A stretch of DNA of 33,271 nt from Fibrobacterota bacterium (GTDB lineage Bacteria > Fibrobacterota > OXYB2-FULL-49-7 > JAEUSG01). The position numbers and the translations under genes were made by a program. The notes under the pieces were generated by a model, which did not search any database, was not told the origin of the DNA, and saw nothing but the letters and a program-made list of their open reading frames with translations. The stretch is taken from positions 1-33,271 of the forward strand of contig JAEUSG010000388.1 in assembly GCA_016788315.1 (NCBI GenBank). The letters run 5' to 3'. Below, in pieces: positions 32,568 to 33,271 of this stretch (the first letter of the stretch is position 1; the number at the start of each line of letters is the position of its first letter).

Positions 32568-33271
32568 ATGCTGAAAACATCAGGCCGATACCGCTGGGTG
32601 ATTTGCGCCCTCCTCTTTTTCGCCACCACGGTTAACTATGTTGACAGACAGGTTCTTGGCATACTCGCTCCCGATTTACAGAAACAGTTCGGCTGGAATG
32701 AAATCGGATACGGCAACATCGTTATGGCCTTTCAGGCAGCCTATGCAATAGGTCTTCTGGTAATGGGGCGTATTCTCGATATAATCGGCACACGGCTCGG
32801 GTATCTTATAGCTCTTATATTCTGGAGTGTAGCAGCCATGGCTCACGCATTGGCCGGAGGTGCATTCGGTTTCGGAGTTGCCCGCTTTTTTCTAGGTCTT
32901 GGTGAAGCAGGAAATTTTCCTGCAGCGGTCAAAACTGTAGCTGAATGGTTTCCAAGAAAGGAACGCGCTCTTGCTATAGGTATCTTCAATGCCGGCAGCA
33001 ATGTCGGTGCAATCGTCGCGCCGCTTACTGTTCCCTTTATAGCAATTACCTTCGGCTGGCAGTGGGCTTTCATACTTACCGGTGGCATAGGACTTGTCTG
33101 GATTATCTTCTGGCTTGCATTATACCGGAAACCAGCAGTCCACCCAAAACTCTCTGCCGACGAGTTAAAGTACATTCAGCAGGATCCTCCTGACACAGAT
33201 GTAAAGGTGCCATGGCTCCGTCTTCTGTCATTCCGCGGACTTTGGTCTTTCAGTTTGGGTAAATTTATGAC
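32568..33271 (+). CDS. Major facilitator transporter, ExuT-like hexuronate family (cut by window end)
   Basis: The frame runs open to the window edge, about 234 codons from the ATG at 32568. The N-terminus RYRWVICALLFFATTVNYVD and the following VLGILAPDLQKQFGWNEI are typical of the anion:cation symporter family that includes hexuronate transporter ExuT. Further motifs are FFLGLGEAGNFPAAVKTVAE and FPRKERALAIGIFNAGSNVG in helices 4-5. About six membrane helices are visible. In-frame ATGs also occur at 32541 and 32556; the one at 32568 has the best preceding purine run (GGAAAAG), fits homologue N-termini and lies downstream of a putative promoter. Import of galacturonate-type products fits the pectin lyases in this window. 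Confidence 0.9.
   Translation, partial: MLKTSGRYRWVICALLFFATTVNYVDRQVLGILAPDLQKQFGWNEIGYGNIVMAFQAAYAIGLLVMGRILDIIGTRLGYLIALIFWSVAAMAHALAGGAFGFGVARFFLGLGEAGNFPAAVKTVAEWFPRKERALAIGIFNAGSNVGAIVAPLTVPFIAITFGWQWAFILTGGIGLVWIIFWLALYRKPAVHPKLSADELKYIQQDPPDTDVKVPWLRLLSFRGLWSFSLGKFM

Overview
The window looks like part of the genome of an anaerobic, polysaccharide-degrading bacterium of the FCB group. A Fibrobacterota/Chitinispirillia-like host is my best guess, but this is inferred from gene content only. Seven large exported proteins end in the C-terminal beta-sandwich tail (PNPF...G.Y...) used as a sorting or anchoring domain in that group. Clear AGGAGG-type ribosome binding sites argue against a typical Bacteroidota genome. 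An oxygen-sensitive glycyl radical enzyme points to anaerobic life. No rRNA, tRNA, transposase or CRISPR array was seen.

Layout. 1-7026 (all minus): a kelch/FN3 secreted protein cut by the window edge, a PL1-type pectate lyase with a long modular tail, and a PL11-type rhamnogalacturonan lyase. 7103-10044 (minus): an AAA_14/DUF4143 ATPase with degenerate 33-bp repeats upstream, and a CsgG-like/PEGA/outer-membrane protein. 10243-12968 (plus): a translationally coupled glycyl radical enzyme and a very short activase. 12924-14688 (minus): two AraC-family regulators, the first overlapping the activase gene tail to tail. 14797-19508: a large kelch protein, a DTW-domain tRNA modification enzyme, a small secreted protein and a lipoprotein. 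19551-24344 (minus): an NHL-type propeller protein and a beta-helix protein, both exported. 24608-28542: a sigma-54 activator with a jelly-roll-like sensory region, divergent from another kelch protein. 28689-30692 (minus): an exported M20 amidohydrolase and a DUF188/YaiI protein. 30829-33271 (plus): a PstS-like binding protein carrying the sorting tail, a small DUF6966-like protein, and the start of an ExuT-like hexuronate transporter.

How it may work together (inference): the secreted lyases depolymerise pectin backbone, propeller and beta-helix proteins bind or process the products, and the hexuronate transporter imports them. Sequences matching the -24/-12 sigma-54 promoter lie upstream of the pectate lyase gene and of the NHL-propeller gene, and a degenerate one upstream of the kelch gene next to the sigma-54 activator. 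This suggests one regulon for the secreted proteins. The glycyl radical enzyme unit, flanked by AraC regulators, could consume a sugar or fermentation intermediate; its substrate cannot be read from the sequence.

Genome dynamics: two decayed pieces of a second DUF188 gene, about 4 kb apart and in the right order and orientation, flank the activator/kelch block. That block therefore appears to sit inside the remains of a duplicated gene.
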